Shown here: in pieces, positions 42,883 to 50,592 of the stretch
How the letters are laid out: each line of letters starts with the position of its first letter
Numbering within the stretch: position 1 is the stretch's first letter
Assembly: GCA_937895345.1 (NCBI GenBank)
Contig: CALAWP010000068.1
Coordinates: 1-64,000, forward strand
DNA from: an uncultured Paenibacillus sp.
GTDB lineage: Bacteria > Bacillota > Bacilli > Paenibacillales > Paenibacillaceae
Reading direction: 5' to 3'
DNA length: 64,000 nt
Made by a program: the position numbers and the translations under genes
Notes under the pieces: model-generated
Database searches by the model: none
What the model was told of the DNA's origin: nothing
The model's input: only the letters and a program-made list of their open reading frames with translations

Positions 42883-43635
42883 TCAAATTTCCTGCCGAGT
42901 GACATGGAATCTTCCGGCGTTGTACAGCAAGACCGCGATCGCGACGGCGGCCGCCGCAAGTCCGAAAGCCGCGGGCTGAACGAAATAGTCGCCCGACGAT
43001 TCGGCATACCGGTATGCGACCGGGCTCAGGTCCATGTAGTACGACCAGATTAAGAGACGGCGGGCGGCGGCGGGGAACAATCCGGCGGTCATGCCGATGA
43101 ATCCGCCCAGCATGCCGAGACAAAGCGCGAACGCCTGATTGTGGACGGCCAGCGAGATCCATTGCTGGAGCGCCGTTACGGCAAGTGTGGTCAGCAGGGT
43201 GCCGCCGGCAAACCGGAGCAGCCATTCGACCGGCGGGCCGCCGGGAAGCTCCTTGACGAGTCCGAAGAAGATCATGAGGACGACCTGTACCACCGTAACG
43301 CCAAGCAGCAATGCATTGGCGCAAATAAATTTCGCCGCATAGAGACGACTGCGGCTGACATCGGTGGCGACGAGCATCTTCCAGGTTGAGCCCTTATGCT
43401 CCATATCGCAAATCCGGGAGACGACGATGGCCGTTATAATCGGCATAAACAGTCCGTTCATGGAGGAGATGCTGTACAAGACAGTCTCCCAGCCGGCGTG
43501 GTCCGGATTGCGGGCGATCGACCGGCTGATGGACATGAATGCCCACATCATTTCTACGAAAAGAACCAGGAGCATCATAGTCCCTATGCTTTTCCGGCGG
43601 ATTTTGAAAAATTCCAGTCCCAACAGCGTGGTCAC
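42883..43635 (-). CDS. ABC transporter permease, lantibiotic immunity type
   Basis: 250 residues, six membrane segments. GTG 43635 overlaps the stop of the upstream ATPase gene (GTGA), giving VTTLLGLEFFKIRRKS at the N terminus. The motif HKGSTWKMLVATDVSRSRLYAAK in the second loop is typical of MutG/EpiE-like permeases. It is the second permease of the same transporter. Nothing else in the window uses this transporter, and its neighbours are the NRPS cluster and a two-component system, which suggests a self-protection or sensing role. Confidence 0.83.
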   Translation of the reverse strand: MTTLLGLEFFKIRRKSIGTMMLLVLFVEMMWAFMSISRSIARNPDHAGWETVLYSISSMNGLFMPIITAIVVSRICDMEHKGSTWKMLVATDVSRSRLYAAKFICANALLLGVTVVQVVLMIFFGLVKELPGGPPVEWLLRFAGGTLLTTLAVTALQQWISLAVHNQAFALCLGMLGGFIGMTAGLFPAAARRLLIWSYYMDLSPVAYRYAESSGDYFVQPAAFGLAAAAVAIAVLLYNAGRFHVTRQEI

Positions 43636-44549
43636 AGGCTTCGCCCCTTTCCCGTCCGCTCCAGGAAGAAATCTTCCAAGCTTTTTTTCTGCTCTTCGAT
43701 CCGGATGACCGGTATGCCGTGTTCCACGAGCATCCGGTTCATTTCCGCCACTACGACATCGTCGACCAAATCGAATTCGAGCCGGTCGCCGCTGCCCAGC
43801 GGACTGAAGCCTTGCGTCAGAAGAAACCGCTCCGCTTTCGAGTTGTCGCCTGTTTTTAAACAAATAGCCGTTCGGCTGCTTATCTTCAGCTTTTCCATAC
43901 TGCCCTGGTAAGTTAGTTTCCCTTCGCTAATAATGCCGACTGTAGTGGCGATTTGTTCGATTTCCGACAGCAAATGGCTGGAAAGCAAGATCGTCATCCC
44001 ATATCGGGACGGCAGCGATTTGATGAGCTCCCGGATTTCGCCGATGCCAGCCGGATCGAGACCGTTCGTAGGCTCGTCCAGAATAAGCAGCTTGGGGAAG
44101 GCGACCAGCGCCATCGCAATGCCCAGCCGCTGCTTCATGCCCAGCGAATATTGCTCGGCTTTTTTGTTCTTATGATTTTCCAGCCTTACGATTCGAAGCG
44201 CCTCGTTCACGTTGGCATCCGGCACGTCCCGCAGCCGCTGCATAATCTTCATGTTTTCAAGTCCCGTCAGGTGGCCGTAGTAGGAAGGAGACTCGATCAA
44301 CGAGCCGGTGCGCTTTAAGATGGCCGACCGATGCTTGCTCAGATTTTGTCCGAACATGCGGATCGTCCCTTCCGTAGGCTTCATGAGTCCCAGCAGCATT
44401 TTGAGCGTGGTCGTTTTCCCGGCGCCGTTCGGTCCAAGAAATCCGTAGATTTCTCCTTCCTGTACTAGAAGATCCACCTTATTTACGCAATGAACCGCTC
44501 CATACGTTTTGGATAAATTTACGGTTTGCACGATAGGCGAAGCGCTCAT
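43632..44549 (-). CDS. ABC transporter ATP-binding protein
   Basis: About 305 residues. Walker A is GPNGAGKTT, the signature is YSLGMKQRLGIAM, Walker B is LLILDEPTNGLDP, and the H-loop His is SSHLLSE. These are the features of drug/lantibiotic-type (BcrA-like) ABC ATPases, followed by a C-terminal regulatory extension of about 80 residues. The start is ATG 44549; an ATG at 44564 has no ribosome site. The gene overlaps the next permease gene, so the three make one transcript. Confidence 0.9.
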   Translation of the reverse strand: MSASPIVQTVNLSKTYGAVHCVNKVDLLVQEGEIYGFLGPNGAGKTTTLKMLLGLMKPTEGTIRMFGQNLSKHRSAILKRTGSLIESPSYYGHLTGLENMKIMQRLRDVPDANVNEALRIVRLENHKNKKAEQYSLGMKQRLGIAMALVAFPKLLILDEPTNGLDPAGIGEIRELIKSLPSRYGMTILLSSHLLSEIEQIATTVGIISEGKLTYQGSMEKLKISSRTAICLKTGDNSKAERFLLTQGFSPLGSGDRLEFDLVDDVVVAEMNRMLVEHGIPVIRIEEQKKSLEDFFLERTGKGRSL

Positions 44550-44633
44550 TTCGATCAACCCCATTTCAGTCTAGTTTTTCATTTGTGTTTCCAGATTCAA
44601 CTGTAAAGAACCCGCCTTTCGGCAGCCTGAAAA

Positions 44634-44697
44634 GAACCTTACGCGAACCTTAATTCATAGCGGGCAAATGCAGTTGTCTTCATGGTTCATATATAAT
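44634..44697 (+). promoter_or_regulatory. Direct repeats and -10 box upstream of the two-component genes
   Basis: GAACCTTA occurs at 44634-44641 and 44645-44652, exactly 11 bases apart (one helical turn), with a weaker GAACCC at 44608. A TATAAT lies at 44692-44697 with no good -35, as in activator-dependent promoters. This is a likely binding site for the adjacent OmpR-type regulator, which may also act on the divergent ABC genes. Confidence 0.4.
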
Positions 44698-44716
44698 AGA
44701 GGCGGGTGATGCACGA

Positions 44717-45430
44717 ATGGAAACGTTGAAGGATAGAAAAGTATTGATTGTAGACGACGAACCGGACATGAGGATGATGATCGAGAGATTTTTAAGAAAA
44801 GAAGGGTTTTTCCGCATTTATGCGGCCGGCGACGGTGCAACGGCTCTGTCGATCTTCCGGGCGAACAAGCCGGATATCGCCATTCTCGATGTGATGCTGC
44901 CCGACGGGGACGGTTTCTCGCTTCTGTCTTCCATAAGACAGTTCTCGCAAACACCGGTGCTTTTTTTATCCGCCCGCGGCGAAGACGAGGACCGATTGCT
45001 CGGATTGGGCATGGGAGCGGACGATTATATCGTAAAACCGTTTCTGCCGCGCGAGCTCGTATTAAGGCTGTCGGCTATATTGAAGCGGGTCTATGCGTCT
45101 CCTGCGGCAGAACGGCTGTCCGTGTTCCGATTGGGGGAGCAGATCGTCGATTTGGAAAATGCCGTGGTGCGGAGAGGCCAAACGGAGCTGCCGTTAACGC
45201 CGAAGGAGCATGCCCTTCTGATGAAGCTTTATGAGAACCGGAACCGGATTGTCACGAGCGACGCGTTGTGTCAGGCCGTCTGGGGAGACGACAGCGTCGG
45301 ATACGAAAATACTTTGATGGTTCATATCCGGCGGGTTCGCGAAAAGATCGAGCAGGAGCCGTCGAGCCCAGTCTATCTGCTTACCGTCAGGGGTCTGGGG
45401 TATAAGCTATCGGCGAAGGAGACGGATTAA
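44717..45430 (+). CDS. Response regulator, OmpR/PhoB family
   Basis: 237 residues. The receiver domain has VDDEPDMR at the N terminus, the phosphorylation-site Asp58 in ILDVMLPDGDGF, and the switch Lys in YIVKPF. A winged-helix DNA-binding domain follows, with LTPKEHALLMKLYENRN and VHIRRVREKIE. It is paired with the sensor kinase that begins on the next base after its stop. Its likely targets are the divergent ABC genes. Confidence 0.93.
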   Translation: METLKDRKVLIVDDEPDMRMMIERFLRKEGFFRIYAAGDGATALSIFRANKPDIAILDVMLPDGDGFSLLSSIRQFSQTPVLFLSARGEDEDRLLGLGMGADDYIVKPFLPRELVLRLSAILKRVYASPAAERLSVFRLGEQIVDLENAVVRRGQTELPLTPKEHALLMKLYENRNRIVTSDALCQAVWGDDSVGYENTLMVHIRRVREKIEQEPSSPVYLLTVRGLGYKLSAKETD

Positions 45431-46828
45431 ATGGAAGGCATTATCCGCATGCTGCGCCGCTTTGCCGCCGCCACCGTCCTCATCTCGATTTTCCTGCTGC
45501 TGTTCAACTTTGTTTTGCTGGGAACGCTCATATTCAAAGAAATAAAGCAGCACCCGTCGCCGGAAAGCGTGGTGAGGGAAGTGGCTCAACATCTGACCAG
45601 CCGGGACAACGGCTATCGACTGTCCGGACATTCCGTTGAGCTGCTGCAGCAAAATCAAGCTTGGGCCATGCTGCTTGGCGAAGACGGCCGAGTGAGATGG
45701 GACTACCGGTTGCCCGACGATGTGCCGAGGTCTTTCAATCTGGTCGAAGTAGCCAAATTTTCGCGTTATTATTTGATGGATTACCCGGTATATATATGGG
45801 AGCATGAAGAAGGGGCGGTTGTGGTCGGTTATCCCAAAAACAGCTACGGCAAATATCAGCTGAATTTCCTGTACGACTGGATCCGCTCGTTGCCGCAGCG
45901 TCTTGTGCTGCTGCTGCTTCTGAATGCGGGAGCGGCGCTGCTGCTTTCGGTCTGGATCGGCGCGCGGCTTTTGAAAGGCATTCGTCCTCTTATCGCCGGA
46001 GTGCACCGCCTGGCCAGGGAGGAGGCGGTTCATTTGGATTCGAAAGGCATATTCGGCGACTTGGCTCGGAGCATTAACGCCGCATCGTCTAAGCTGCAGC
46101 ACAAGACGGCCGCATTAAAGTCCAGGGATGAAGCCCGTTCCAATTGGATTGCCGGAATATCCCACGATATCCGGACCCCGCTCTCCATGATTCTCGGCTA
46201 TGCAAGCGAAATGGAGGATAACGCGGACGTACCGGCGGAATCCAGACATCAGGCCGGCATAATCCGGAGACAGGGGGAGAAGCTTCGCTCGCTTGTCAGC
46301 GATTTGAATCTGGTTTCGATGCTCGAATACGAAATGCAGCCGTTGCGGATGAAGCCTGTCCGGCTGTCGGTGCTGGCCAGGCAAGTTGCTGCGGATTGTT
46401 TGAACGACGGCTTGGATGAACGATATGAGCTTGTCCTGAACCTGGAAGACGAAGCGGTTCGGATCAAAGGGGACGAAAAGCTGCTGCTGCGGGCCATCGG
46501 CAATTTGGTCCAAAACAGCATACGTCATAACCCGGAAGGATGCAAAATCGTGATAGAAACCTCGCTGTTGAAGGGCCGTTCCCGATATTGTCTCGCCGTA
46601 AAAGATAACGGACGGGGAATACCGCATCACCGATTGGCCGAAATAACCGAGTTGCCTTACTCGTCTAAGAGAAAGCATCCTGTCCAGCAAGGCCACGGAT
46701 TGGGACTTCCGATGGTATCTCGGATTGCGAAAGCGCATAACGGCCGGCTCTTGATGGAAAACGGCGGAGGCGCGGATCGCGGAGGTTTGCATGTTATAAT
46801 GGAAATTCCTGTGTTAGAATGTAGGTAG
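45431..46828 (+). CDS. Sensor histidine kinase
   Basis: 465 residues. Two membrane segments (residues about 8-35 and 155-180) flank an extracellular loop of about 120 residues. A HAMP-like linker is followed by the dimerisation box with His245 in GISHDIRTPLSM, and the ATPase box reads LVQNSIRHNPEGC, NGRGIP and GHGLGLPMV. This is a classical two-membrane-segment kinase with a large external sensor loop, unlike the loop-less BceS type. It starts right after the response regulator behind AAGGAGACGG. Confidence 0.93.
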   Translation: MEGIIRMLRRFAAATVLISIFLLLFNFVLLGTLIFKEIKQHPSPESVVREVAQHLTSRDNGYRLSGHSVELLQQNQAWAMLLGEDGRVRWDYRLPDDVPRSFNLVEVAKFSRYYLMDYPVYIWEHEEGAVVVGYPKNSYGKYQLNFLYDWIRSLPQRLVLLLLLNAGAALLLSVWIGARLLKGIRPLIAGVHRLAREEAVHLDSKGIFGDLARSINAASSKLQHKTAALKSRDEARSNWIAGISHDIRTPLSMILGYASEMEDNADVPAESRHQAGIIRRQGEKLRSLVSDLNLVSMLEYEMQPLRMKPVRLSVLARQVAADCLNDGLDERYELVLNLEDEAVRIKGDEKLLLRAIGNLVQNSIRHNPEGCKIVIETSLLKGRSRYCLAVKDNGRGIPHHRLAEITELPYSSKRKHPVQQGHGLGLPMVSRIAKAHNGRLLMENGGGADRGGLHVIMEIPVLECR

Positions 46829-46854
46829 TGGTGCCAGAGAGGGAGTGATCGCAG

Positions 46855-47034
46855 ATGGATAGACATAATCGTAACGACTCAAATAACGTTGAAGATCGTT
46901 TAAATGCTATTGAAGATCAATTGAATAAGCAAAGAAAAAGATGGAAGCTAATCAAATCAGTCTTTTTTGTTGGTTTATCCATATTTCTATTATTATTTCT
47001 AATAGGAGTTTTCCAATACGTTGCGGGCTCATAA
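46855..47034 (+). CDS. Small single-span membrane protein
   Basis: 59 residues, just below the usual length cut-off. The N-terminal half is a hydrophilic coil (VEDRLNAIEDQLNKQRKRW); the C-terminal half is one membrane helix (SVFFVGLSIFLLLFLIGVF). The ATG at 46855 has AGAGGGAGTG in front. It overlaps the next gene by 14 bases, so the two are likely translated together. From here the sequence becomes clearly AT-richer. Confidence 0.7.
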   Translation: MDRHNRNDSNNVEDRLNAIEDQLNKQRKRWKLIKSVFFVGLSIFLLLFLIGVFQYVAGS

Positions 47035-47689
47035 TAAGATAATCGTTTTTGTTGTCGCAGCTATTATAACCATCGAGATGTTTATATTCTCAGGAATGGT
47101 TAAGGATAAACAGGGTCCGCAGCTTGAACGCTACGAAATTGATCTGCCTCTATTAGACATCTCGAATGCAGACAACGGACTGGACAAATGGATGATTCCG
47201 GCGATTATGCTGGGAGAAGGTCTCGAATCGGATTTTATTCGAGAGAACGTATATATCCATGATTTTAGTTTAGTTTCTGCTGATCCCGTCATCCAGCTGA
47301 GTTTTTCCATCTCTTATAGTGAGCACCAGTCTGTAATCGCAAGGAGTTACCAAATGAGAGAGTTCGGAACAGTTTTTACAGTCCATAAAGATGTCAAAAA
47401 AACTGTCGAGCCTCTAATTTCCGTCTCCGACTTCTTCGATCTATTTCGTATCGTTGAACATAAGCAAATGATGAAACATTTCAGATTAAACGATGAGCCT
47501 TCGCATAGCTTCATTAATTCGATCTCCAGATTGGGGGAAGCGGATTTAGATCCCGACACGACTGTCGTCTATCGCAATAATATCGTTCCATTAGAGAATA
47601 TTGATCCAAGAGGGGAGTATGCCGTCTGTTTTGTAACCTTCGCAGCCCGCAGCGGCGGTTCCCAAATTCCATTTGTCGTTCAATTGTAG
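47021..47689 (+). CDS. Membrane-anchored hypothetical protein
   Basis: 222 residues. An N-terminal signal anchor (IIVFVVAAIITIEMFIFSG) is followed by a soluble, probably extracytoplasmic domain. I do not recognise it. The start is TTG 47021, overlapping the preceding small gene; AGGAG precedes it at an above-average distance. With the preceding gene it forms a two-gene unit of unknown role. Confidence 0.65.
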   Translation: MRAHNKIIVFVVAAIITIEMFIFSGMVKDKQGPQLERYEIDLPLLDISNADNGLDKWMIPAIMLGEGLESDFIRENVYIHDFSLVSADPVIQLSFSISYSEHQSVIARSYQMREFGTVFTVHKDVKKTVEPLISVSDFFDLFRIVEHKQMMKHFRLNDEPSHSFINSISRLGEADLDPDTTVVYRNNIVPLENIDPRGEYAVCFVTFAARSGGSQIPFVVQL

Positions 47690-47814
47690 CTCTCCGGCAT
47701 AATAAATGATTTAAAAAGGAAAATCCGTTGTTGATTTCAAATGGAAGCGATATTGTCAAGGTATGGAATTCGTATGATTGTATTGGCGAATTTAAAGATG
47801 AAAGAGGTGGTGCG

Positions 47815-48897
47815 ATGACTCCTAACGAGGTTGTACAAATCGCAGATGAATATTTGCTTCCAATCGTATCCGATATGTACGGTTTGGATGGTTACGACAT
47901 CAGGCCGATTGAGGGCCATCCCGGAGGAAGAAATGTCGTATTTTCCTGTGCGAAAGCGGGCGCGGAAGCCCTGATCGTTCGAATCGTTTATTTACCGGAC
48001 AGGAGCCGGGAAGATCTGCTGGGTGAAGTTGAGTATATCCTGTATTTATTTGAGCATGGGGGCAATGTTTCGGATGTAATCCGCTCCAGAAAGGGGAACC
48101 TGCTGGAGGAGATTACTTATCGCAACGATACCTTCTTTATTTGCCTGTTTCAAAAGGCAAAAGGAAAAAAGCTTGCAGAAAATCATTATCGATACCGGGA
48201 AGGAGTTCCTATTGCCGAATATTATTATAATTGCGGCAAAGTACTGGGGAAACTGCATCAACTATCGAAAGCGTACTCTCCAGTCCATCGCCGCTGCAGC
48301 TTTTTTGATAAATTCAATGTCGAATATATCGAACAACTGATCCCCGATTCCTTTTCGGCGCTTAAGGCGAAGCTTATAGAACTTCTTCATACCTTAAAAG
48401 GATTGGACAAAAGCCCGAATACCTTCGGCATGATTCATTTTGATTATAACGACGGGAATTATGCGATAGATTTCGATACCGGACAAATCACCGTCTATGA
48501 TTTCGATAATTCGTGTTTCGGCTGGTATATGTTTGACCTTGCAAGCCTCTGGACAAACGGAGTCGGCTGGATCCAATTCGAACCGGACGCCGGTAAACGG
48601 AAACAGTTTATGGATCATTATTTTGAAACCGTCCTGGCGGGATACAGCTCCGAAACCAAAGTGGAACCGTCCATGCTGGAAAAGCTGCCTTTTTTTATCC
48701 AAGTCAACCTCATGGAACGGATTGTGAACGAATTCGAGCGTATGCGGAACGGTGATGATCCGGAATGCGATGAGGAGTTGTCCTATTGCATCAAATGTCT
48801 GGAAGACGATATCCCGTATATGGGATTTTTTCATAAAATCTATTCGTGCGAAGAACCATTTGAGTATGCGGAACAAAACAGGGATCGTGGTCAATGA
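47815..48897 (+). CDS. APH-fold phosphotransferase
   Basis: 360 residues. An aminoglycoside-phosphotransferase/choline-kinase type protein. The catalytic loop is HFDYNDGN with His208, and the metal-binding Asp is in VYDFDNSCFGW. The N-lobe shows VVFSCAKAGAEALIVRI (nucleotide-binding lysine replaced by Ile/Arg context). The phosphate acceptor is unknown; such proteins phosphorylate antibiotics, sugars or amino alcohols. The ATG at 47815 follows AAGAGGTGG. It is the first of three APH-fold genes within six kilobases. Confidence 0.82.
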   Translation: MTPNEVVQIADEYLLPIVSDMYGLDGYDIRPIEGHPGGRNVVFSCAKAGAEALIVRIVYLPDRSREDLLGEVEYILYLFEHGGNVSDVIRSRKGNLLEEITYRNDTFFICLFQKAKGKKLAENHYRYREGVPIAEYYYNCGKVLGKLHQLSKAYSPVHRRCSFFDKFNVEYIEQLIPDSFSALKAKLIELLHTLKGLDKSPNTFGMIHFDYNDGNYAIDFDTGQITVYDFDNSCFGWYMFDLASLWTNGVGWIQFEPDAGKRKQFMDHYFETVLAGYSSETKVEPSMLEKLPFFIQVNLMERIVNEFERMRNGDDPECDEELSYCIKCLEDDIPYMGFFHKIYSCEEPFEYAEQNRDRGQ

Positions 48898-48982
48898 GAA
48901 TAAGCTGAACAGTTATTCCGTGACTAGACGAGGGGATTGAAACCGTTCACTGCGTAAAGTTTGGTTATATCCAATGTTCACC

Positions 48983-49012
48983 TTGGCATTTGCATGCTCG
49001 TTGCGGTACATT
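48983..49012 (+). promoter_or_regulatory. Candidate promoter of the leader-peptide operon
   Basis: TTGGCA (48983-48988), an 18-base spacer, TACATT (49007-49012). A start near 49019 would leave a short 5' end before the leader ribosome site. Confidence 0.45.
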
Positions 49013-49046
49013 TTTCTTATAACAAATTGGAAACGGAGTGAGGACA

Positions 49047-49109
49047 ATGAAAAAGACAATGTTGGTTGCAAACGTTGCAAGTCGGAGTCCTCACGCTATT
49101 GAGGTGTAA
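49047..49109 (+). CDS. 20-residue leader peptide
   Basis: ATG at 49047 behind GGAGTGAGG; the product is MKKTMLVANVASRSPHAIEV and ends at TAA. The ORF sits entirely inside the attenuator and its length and position match leader peptides of antibiotic-inducible genes. It contains no run of one amino acid, so simple amino-acid starvation control is less likely than drug-dependent stalling. Confidence 0.7.
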   Translation: MKKTMLVANVASRSPHAIEV

Positions 49110-49124
49110 GCCTTTACTGACAAT

Positions 49125-49165
49125 AGCCCTGGGGACGCATGTGCATGAAGTCCCCGGGGCTTTTT
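49125..49165 (+). terminator. Leader terminator
   Basis: A 12-bp stem with one wobble pair (49125-49136 with 49150-49161), a 13-base loop, and a TTTTT tail. It would end transcription before the RsgA-like gene unless the upstream hairpins prevent it. Confidence 0.85.
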
Positions 49166-49190
49166 GATGTCATTATCAATTGACAGGATG

Positions 49191-49220
49191 AAAGCCGCGG
49201 TCTCGATTGCCGCGGTTTTT
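49191..49220 (+). terminator. Second leader terminator
   Basis: A CCGCGG/CCGCGG stem with flanking A and T runs (AAAG before, T6 after), 26 bases after the first terminator and before the ribosome site of the RsgA-like gene. Confidence 0.6.
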
Positions 49221-49279
49221 TGCGTTTATTGAGCGGTTGCGTAATGGGAAACGAAAACATGAATTTGGAGGAAACAGAA

Positions 49280-50305
49280 TTGGATTTGATGAAGTTAGGG
49301 TGGAACGACTTGTTGCAGCAGCATTATGAGGCGTATAGAGAGCGGGGGTATATGGCCGGACGTGTCGTGAAGGAGCATCGCCATTATTATTTGATCGCTT
49401 CCGAAAACGGAGAACGGCTCGGTGAAGTATCGGGCAAGCTGCGCTTCGATGCTTCCGGCCGGACCGATTTCCCTGCTGTAGGCGACTGGGTATTATGCAA
49501 AGAAGACGGAGAGCGGGCGATTATTCATGCCATCTTTCCAAGAAGAAGCAAGTTTTCCAGAAATGTGGCCGGTTCGGTAACGGATGAACAAATCGTCGCC
49601 GCCAATATCGATACGGCGTTTCTTGTCATGGCGTTGAACCAGGACTTCAACTTGCGGAGGCTGGAACGTTACTTGCTGCTGGCGTGGGACAGCGGAGCGA
49701 ATCCGGTGATCGTGCTAAGCAAAGCAGACTTATGCGACAACGCAGAGGAGAAACTGTTGGAAGTGCAAGCGATCGCGCCAGGCGTACCGATTCATAGGAT
49801 CAGCGCGATTGAAGCGAGCGGCTTGGAAGCGCTGCAGCCCTACTTGACGGAAGGAAAGACGGCGGCGTTGATCGGCTCCTCCGGCGTCGGCAAATCGACT
49901 TTAATTAATGCGTTAGCCGGTCAGGAGCTGCAACGGGTCAACGAGATCAGGCTTGAGGACGGTCGAGGCAAGCATACGACGACCCATCGAGAATTGATTG
50001 TATTGCCTCATGGCGGCATCATCATCGATACGCCCGGCATGCGCGAATTGCAGCTGAATGCGGCAGAAGACAGCTTAAACTCGGCATTCGAGGATGTCGA
50101 AGCCTTAAACGACCAATGCCGCTACAGAGATTGCAAGCATCGAAGCGAGCCCGGCTGTGCGGTCAATGCTGCCGTCGCAAGCGGCGAGCTAGATTCTAGG
50201 CGGTATCAGAATTATTTGAAGATGGAAAAGGAACTGGCCTACGCCGCGCGCCGAGAACAGGAGAAGAGCAAGCGCAACGAGAGATATAAGAAAAGCCGAA
50301 AGTGA
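49280..50305 (+). CDS. RsgA-type ribosome-associated circularly permuted GTPase
   Basis: 341 residues. The N-terminal OB domain includes GKLRFDASGRTDFPAVGDWV. The GTPase has G4 first (VLSKADLCD), then GSSGVGKSTLINAL (G1) and IIDTPGMREL (G3), the circular permutation typical of RsgA/YloQ. The zinc-binding tail reads CRYRDCKHRSEPGC. RsgA acts on 30S subunit maturation. A start at TTG 49280 is supported by GGAGG eight bases upstream, giving MDLMKLGWND; ATGs at 49244, 49259 and 49289 are less well placed. The gene sits outside any core cluster behind an attenuator, which suggests an inducible second copy. Confidence 0.88.
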   Translation: MDLMKLGWNDLLQQHYEAYRERGYMAGRVVKEHRHYYLIASENGERLGEVSGKLRFDASGRTDFPAVGDWVLCKEDGERAIIHAIFPRRSKFSRNVAGSVTDEQIVAANIDTAFLVMALNQDFNLRRLERYLLLAWDSGANPVIVLSKADLCDNAEEKLLEVQAIAPGVPIHRISAIEASGLEALQPYLTEGKTAALIGSSGVGKSTLINALAGQELQRVNEIRLEDGRGKHTTTHRELIVLPHGGIIIDTPGMRELQLNAAEDSLNSAFEDVEALNDQCRYRDCKHRSEPGCAVNAAVASGELDSRRYQNYLKMEKELAYAARREQEKSKRNERYKKSRK

Positions 50306-50352
50306 CCGTAGCCTCGCAGGTTTCGATTGACGAATTTAAGATTAGGGGTTTG

Positions 50353-50592
50353 ATGTGGATGTCAAACTTTATATTTAGGTGGGCCGAAATTGCTGACATC
50401 GATGCGGCTGCGGATACGATGATGCAGGCTTTCGAAGGCGAAAGCGAAATGGGCGAATGGGTCAGGATGATGATGGATGGGCGATGCGGATGCTTATCAA
50501 GTCCGTCCGATGACCCGCGAAGATATTCCGTTTGGCGTTATGCTGCATACTCAAGCAAGTCAGCAAAGCTTGATTTATTTTCCCTACGATGA
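50353..50592 (+). pseudogene. N-terminal GNAT fragment
   Basis: Reads like the beginning of a GNAT protein (FRWAEIADIDAAADTMM, then EGESEMGEWVRMMMDG), then becomes non-coding in character where the next gene's start overlaps in another frame. Probably what is left of a GNAT gene after a deletion that joined it to the next one. Confidence 0.45.

Larger units (their letters stand above)
49038..49165 (+). promoter_or_regulatory. Leader-peptide attenuator controlling the RsgA-like gene
   Basis: Three hairpins compete. GTGAGGAC (49038-49045, overlapping the leader ribosome site) pairs with GTCCTCAC (49087-49094). GCTATTG (49095-49101) pairs with CAATAGC (49121-49127). The latter overlaps the first arm of the terminator stem AGCCCTGGGGAC (49125-49136). 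A ribosome stalled on the leader would therefore change which hairpins form, as in attenuation of resistance genes. The stop codon UAA of the leader lies between arms one and two. Confidence 0.7.

Noticed and set aside
47021..47034. Two separate readings of the overlap between the small membrane genes
   Set aside because: A frameshift joining them was considered, but each has its own ribosome site and membrane segment, so two genes are kept.
49047..49109. Amino-acid-starvation attenuator reading of the leader
   Set aside because: The leader has no run of one amino acid; drug- or stress-dependent stalling fits better.
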